Shown in pieces: positions 52,801 to 58,800 of a DNA stretch of 64,000 nt; position 1 is the stretch's first letter, and each line of letters opens with the position of its first letter. The DNA comes from Fragum whitleyi (Eukaryota; Mollusca; Bivalvia; Cardiida; Cardiidae). Made by a program: the position numbers and the translations under genes. The DNA is taken from positions 48,522,517 through 48,586,516 of the forward strand of contig OX411543.1 of the NCBI GenBank assembly GCA_948146395.1, in the 5' to 3' direction. The notes beneath the pieces are model-generated. The model was not told where the DNA came from and ran no database searches. It saw nothing but the letters and a program-made list of their open reading frames with translations.

Positions 52801-55800
52801 TGAGTACCAACAACATCAGACTTATGCAGCATTTTTTAAAATACTTTGATCTAAAACCAAAAGTACCCTCTTTTTCTGTAGCTCTGGCATAACTTTTCTT
52901 ATATAAATAATAATGTTCAGTTATCGGCTTTGAATTTCTTCCACATAACATTTTCTCAATCAATTTATTGAAATTGATTTTAATATTTCAATAATGTCAA
53001 TAATTCGTATTATAAATAGAGTTAAAATTATAAGACAAAAATTGAAACACCACAAATATTACAATAGTATGGGAGAAGATTTGAGCCTGTGCGTAACATC
53101 GATTTCAAATTTATGCCACCAAAAATTGTGCCCAGCCTGTGCATCTGTACAGTCGGGCCAGCAATCACTGTTAGCTTTATGGATTAATAAAATGTATTTT
53201 TAGAGGTAGATAAGAGGGGGAATTCCAGTATGAAATCATAATTTTCCATTAAACCCTGCTCCATTGAATCATTTTGATGAGACAATTCCAAAGAGTAAGC
53301 ACAATATAGGATTTGTGCAAGTGTTGTTGAAATCTAACTTGAAATAAAAAAAAAAAATCTCCCTCTTACTGCAGCTCTATCTTTGACAGAAAGTGAGTCT
53401 TCTCATTGCACTATGTTTCCCTCAAAACTGTTCCTCATTTTGCATCTCATGTATGTTTCAAATTGTTGGAAATGTCACACACAGGCTCAATTAATATTAA
53501 AACACTAAACACAACAGGATGTATTAATGAGCAACAGTTAAACACAAATAAAAGACAAGGTGTCAATCAAAATGTTTACCTTCTCCAGCTGGTGTCAGGG
53601 GGTGGGGATAGATATGTCCCAGTTCCATATGGTGAGCAATCAGCCTAGATTAATGAAAGAGTTTTGAGATAAAAATAGAAAGTACACTCATGAATATTAA
53701 GGCAGCTGATCTATAATAGTTCTGTTTTATTTTTGAACTAATGGTCTTTCACAATGTTAACAGAGGTTTCCCTGAAACCATTAGGAAATCATTAGGAAAC
53801 CTCAGTTAACACTGTTAAAGTTCCTGACTTCTGAAATGTTGTAGAACTTTTACAGGTCCACTACCTTAATGCTGTAATATACCTGTTTTGGAATGTGGCA
53901 TACACAAAGATATGCAAGCACATGTGTACAGTCTACTCTTCATATAGAATATTGTTGGTAGGTAAGCAGAACCTCGTAACTCCATCTTATTCAAGCTGTA
54001 GTTACGAGGTTTTGATCCTCCAGCAACATTACAGGCCTATACGTTTATAGGCAGAACAACTGTTTCACACTGAGCAATCAAAATTGGGTAGGAACTAATG
54101 GTTCATGAACACCTTTATCTGCTCTGTCGGAATCTACTGATATTGATTCTATTTTTTTAGGGATAATAAAGAGGTTACTTACATGAAAAACATTTCTGTA
54201 AATCATATACCAAATTTATTTAACAAAATTTCAGTTCATTTAACTCACCCATAAAAGGCATGGTTTTTGTCAAAATAATTTCATGCAAACTCATAGAGGA
54301 TCACCATGGATTACTAGGGTGAGATAAGCTTGAAATCCAGCTCTTTAAATGTATATTTGGAGAAGTTATTTTTAATGTATGCAGAATGTCTCTCCCATAT
54401 GAGCATTTTTTCTCATCTAATTGAAGTTTCTTAGAAAATTATGAGAGTGTCACCCTAGGATAAGTTTAACTCATGTGAAATTTAGTTAAAATTCATTCAG
54501 TAGTTTCCAAGTATTAAGTAAAAGTTTGCAGTTCCTCAGACCAATGCAACTCAATGAAAATAGCATCACAGTGGTCTTAAACTAATTGAGCTAAAAAAAC
54601 AATTGAACTTTAATATATTTCTGAATCTGAGCCTGCTTCCTTATTCACGAAGCTGTGTAGGACCCCTAGGCTATCCTAGAAAAGATTTATGTTTCTCCAT
54701 TTGGACTCTTACAATTATAAACAATCAAATGTCGAGGCGTGACACTAACAGTGTCCTTGGATCCCAAGTGTCCCAAAATATTAGGATAGATCCCTTTAGC
54801 TCAGGCAAGAGAATCCTTCAGGATTCTTCCACATTTATAGAAATATGATTCAGTTTCCAATAACATGGCAACACATACTCTGTTGTATAAAAGCTTTTTA
54901 AGGATTCTAGAACATACACATACAGATAGTTTCCACCATTTCCAAGCAAAGGATCTATTACTACACTTTGTTCCTTACACATGTAAGGAACAAAGTTTTG
55001 TTAAGATCCTTGGCTTAAAAAAAAAATATTAAAATTATCATTAACCAATACTCATCATTACTATTTCTTTGAAATTGAAAATGTACATGCAGAAAGGGAT
55101 CCCCGATTATATAGAGGAATCAAGACCATAACAAGGGAGGGTCCTGTGGAACCCTATTGTTAAACAGTTTGTATCAACCACTGATGTGTCCCTTTAACAC
55201 TTTTCTGTTTTACAAAATTTTGGACCTGACTTTTCTTATGTATTTCCTTGTTATAGCAGATATTACATTTCTGAGTATAGTTATACTGCATATGTATGAA
55301 TAAAATATTGGCAGTAAAGATTAAGAATTTTGTTAGTCCTGTGAATGAGAAGACATTTTAACCCTTTCCTGTTTTACAAAATCTTGGACCTGTCCAAATT
55401 CAAAGGTTTTGCAGACGAAAATTTAAAGCGGATTTAATTTGAAAAAATAACCATTCAGTAGGGTAGAAAATAGTGTGGAAAAAGAAGAAATTGCTCGTTA
55501 GAAGCAATTTCTTCTTTTTTCACAATGTTTTCTCAATCATAAAATCACAGGCACGTAAAAAGCTGGGAATAAACAGCAAAGGGTTAAATATAATCAGTAT
55601 TACCCTTGACTTTTCCATGTTAAATGGCCTTGTTCTAAGAGGTCCTGGACCTAAAGGTTGTCTTCCTCTGTCTCTAGGGTGTATTCTCTCCATTCGATTA
55701 TGTTGTCCACCTCTCATCCCTTCAAGTTGTAAAGCTGTCTGTAGTACAACAGAAAATCAAATATGAGACTGTGTGTGAGATTTCCAATAATTTCACATAT

Positions 55801-58800
55801 GCGCAGAGCAAAGACCCTGACCAGCCTGTGCATCCGCACAGTCTGACCAGAGTCTTTACTATGCCCTTAGTAGATAGATAAAGTCTCAAAGTATCTGTAG
55901 ATGATCAGGTAACTTTATATTTACAGTATGTGGCTGTCAACACTACTCAGTATTTGCACATCACAAACATTTCAATTTGTTGGAAATGTCACACACAGGC
56001 TCATATATTAATCATTAGAAAAATGATAGATACCATTTAACAGCTCACATTGTGTTATATTTTTGCATAAATATTGAAAAGTTTTAAATACACAAGAGGC
56101 CTCTTGGACCTCTTGTTTTGGCTCCACTTGCTTTGAAATCTCCCGATTTGAAACAAGAGGACCATGATGGCCTTATATTGCTCATCTCCGTATCTTTGTC
56201 TTTATTAATAATTATCAAATTTTTCAGCAAAAGTCATAATTGTATCCTTTTGATTTGTGGCCCTGAGAATGTAAGTAAGAAAATTGTCAGTAAGGCCCCA
56301 TTTCCTTTGTATCTTGGTCTTTTTTAATAATTATCAAATTTTCCATCAAAAGTTATAATTGTATTGTTATAAGTGGCCCCAAGAGTGTAAATTAGAAAAT
56401 TGTCACTAAGGCCCCTTTTCCTGTGATATCATATGAATCCTTGCAATTTTCAAAAGGGATCATCCTTGTGACATGACAAACATTCTGACCAAGTTTTTTG
56501 AAGATTGGACCAAATTTGTGGAAGTGTAAACAAGAAAAAATGTCACTAAGGCCCTTTTCCTGTGATATCATATGAATCTTTCCATTTTTCAGTAGGGTTC
56601 ATCCTAGTGTCCTGACAAATATTCTGACCCAAGTTTCATGAAGATTGGGCCAAATTTGTGGCCTTCAGAGAATAACAAAGAAAATTGTCATTCGGGCCCT
56701 TTCAGATATGGCACTGATCCTTCCCATTTTCAATAGGGTTAATCTTTGTGACCTGACAAACATTCTGACCAAGTTTCAAGATGGTTGGTCCATATCTGTG
56801 GCCTAGAGCGTGAAAACACTTAAATTGTTTACATCTGACAACGCAGGACAGACAACGGACATTTAATGATCACAAAAGCTCACCATGAGCATGATGTGCT
56901 CAGGTGAGCTAAAAAAAAATTCAAATCAGAATGAATTTTGGAAAATGGTCACTTACTGAACATTCAAGCCAAGTTTTATTGATATTGACTAAATAAATTG
57001 GGAGAAGAAGATTTTAAAAGATTTTTAAGCCAAACTAGAGCCATGTCGGACAAGGCCATCCCCCGCCATCAAAGCTTGATAGTAAACATAAGTGTAATCA
57101 AAGGGCACTGCACTTCTCCTTCATGAGATCTATCCACCTATAAGGGTTCAAGTAAATAGCTTTTATCTATCTATCTATCTTCTGGTACTGCCTACGCCCT
57201 CGCGAGCATTACTGGCAGGCACTGCGCGTCGGGTTTAAGAAAAAGAATAAAAGATAAAAGAATGATAGCAAGTGTACTAAAAGATGAAGGGTTAGTGTAA
57301 AGATCGATGAAGAAGGAGTATTTAAAAACAACTGTCAAAGGATTGAGTATAGGTGTTAAAAAAAATAAAAAGAATAAAAGGTTAAAAGGCATAGTACTTT
57401 GTTTATGGCCTTGAATGTTGCAGCTCTCCCAGTGATGCCCTAAAGATATCAAGGCTTGGTGAAGTTGCAACATTTTCAGGGAGGGCATTCCATTGGACAA
57501 TTGCCATTGGGTAGAAAGAGTGTTTGTAGTAGTCTTTGCCAGTATGGATTTGGCGAAAGGTCATTGAATGGCAGTACCTAGAAACCCTACGAGTAGGTTG
57601 GATGTAATCTGGGAGGGGTATTGCTACCAGGTCATTCACAATTTTATAGAATAGACAGAGCCTGGCTATTGATCTCCTCTCATGGAGAGTCTGCCATTTT
57701 AATTGAGAGAGGAGAGAGGTGACACTGGTTGATTTCGAAAAGTCATTTAAAGCCCAACGGGCTGCACGTCTTTGGACCATTTCTATTTTGTGGGTTTGAT
57801 CTTTTGTATGGGGATCCCACACAGCTGAGGCATACTCAAGCTGTGGGCGTACAAGTGTCTGGTATGCAGCCTCTCTAATTTTAGGAGATTTGGTTTTTAT
57901 GTTCCTTTTGAGAAATCCCAATGTTTTGTTGGCATTTGTGGTAATGCGATTTATGTGATGGTTCCAGTTTAGGTTGTTGGAAATGTCAACCCCCAAGTAC
58001 CTGGCACTGGTAACAGTCTCCAGGACCTGACCATGCAGTATGTACTGTGTTTGGAGAGGTGTCCTAGAGGATGTCACCCGTATCACCTGGCACTTGGAAG
58101 GGTTGAACTCCATGTCCCATTTTGCCTCCCATGCCTGTAGTCTGTCCAGGTCTTTTTGCAGTATTGCGTTGTCGCCAATGTTGTTGAGTGTGAGGTAGGA
58201 GATATGCTCCTGACAAATTAAGGGACGGAATGAAAAACAGATTTAGACCTGAAATCAGAATAGGATGAGTTGACAGGTCACCATTGCATCAAAATAAAAT
58301 GAAAAGTGTGATGCCTCCATAAGAAGCAAAAATAGAAATAGGTCACTTAAAAGTATAAGCAAAAAGGGAACTAACTCCGCAATGACTTTTCAATACATTT
58401 GTAATTTTCAATTGCAAAGCAGATCTGACAAAGATTGACTACTCATGGACTGCAGTGATTTAAAACAACAACAAAAAAAAGAACCCCCAGAGTTTGTTTA
58501 ATAACATAAACAAAATATTCGAAGCTTTTGACTGATGTGAAGACAACACATGTTGACAGATCGAGCTGTCAAAGCATAATTACCTGGATGTCGTTACCCA
58601 TTCCCGTCGAGTTGACCATCTGATACACATTCGGAAGAGATCCACCGCGATTCATTATATTGTGCTGAATATGGAGGTGTTGATTTTGTTTCATCAATGC
58701 AGCTCCCTGCAACAAAAACAAACACATCTCATGCAAAATCCAGTGGCCAAAAATATTAGGATACGTTATCGATTTTAGCTTCTAATGTTGTCTACAAGGC

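Larger units (their letters stand above)
43537..53579 (-). other. CRTC intron 4 (10 kb)
   Basis: The largest uninterpreted stretches of the gene are here: 43770-45000, 46341-47970, 48851-49390, 49618-51293 and 52150-52690, all AT-rich with no recognisable coding signal. Identified items are palindromes at 45010-45420, decayed H1 and H3 copies (45851-46340, 51797-52150), a hairpin (47971-48048), MITE copies (49391-49617, 51294-51460, 53083-53491) and fold-back family copies at 48464-48850 and 52690-52887. Confidence 0.75.
53645..55603 (-). other. CRTC intron 3
   Basis: Contains a TTAA MITE (53697-53869), a fold-back at 53970-54014, a decayed hairpin near 54023-54075, a decayed H3 3' part (54240-54600) and a repeat at 55358-55587 that ends about 17 bp from the exon 3 donor. 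The 54601-55357 stretch shows no recognisable gene. Confidence 0.75.
55739..58583 (-). other. CRTC intron 2
   Basis: Contains a 240-bp MITE (55764-56004), an H1 element (56151-56918), a broken H2 copy (57034-58240) and, inside it, a LINE 3' fragment (57164-58197). The 58241-58583 stretch is AT-rich and shows nothing recognisable. Confidence 0.8.
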
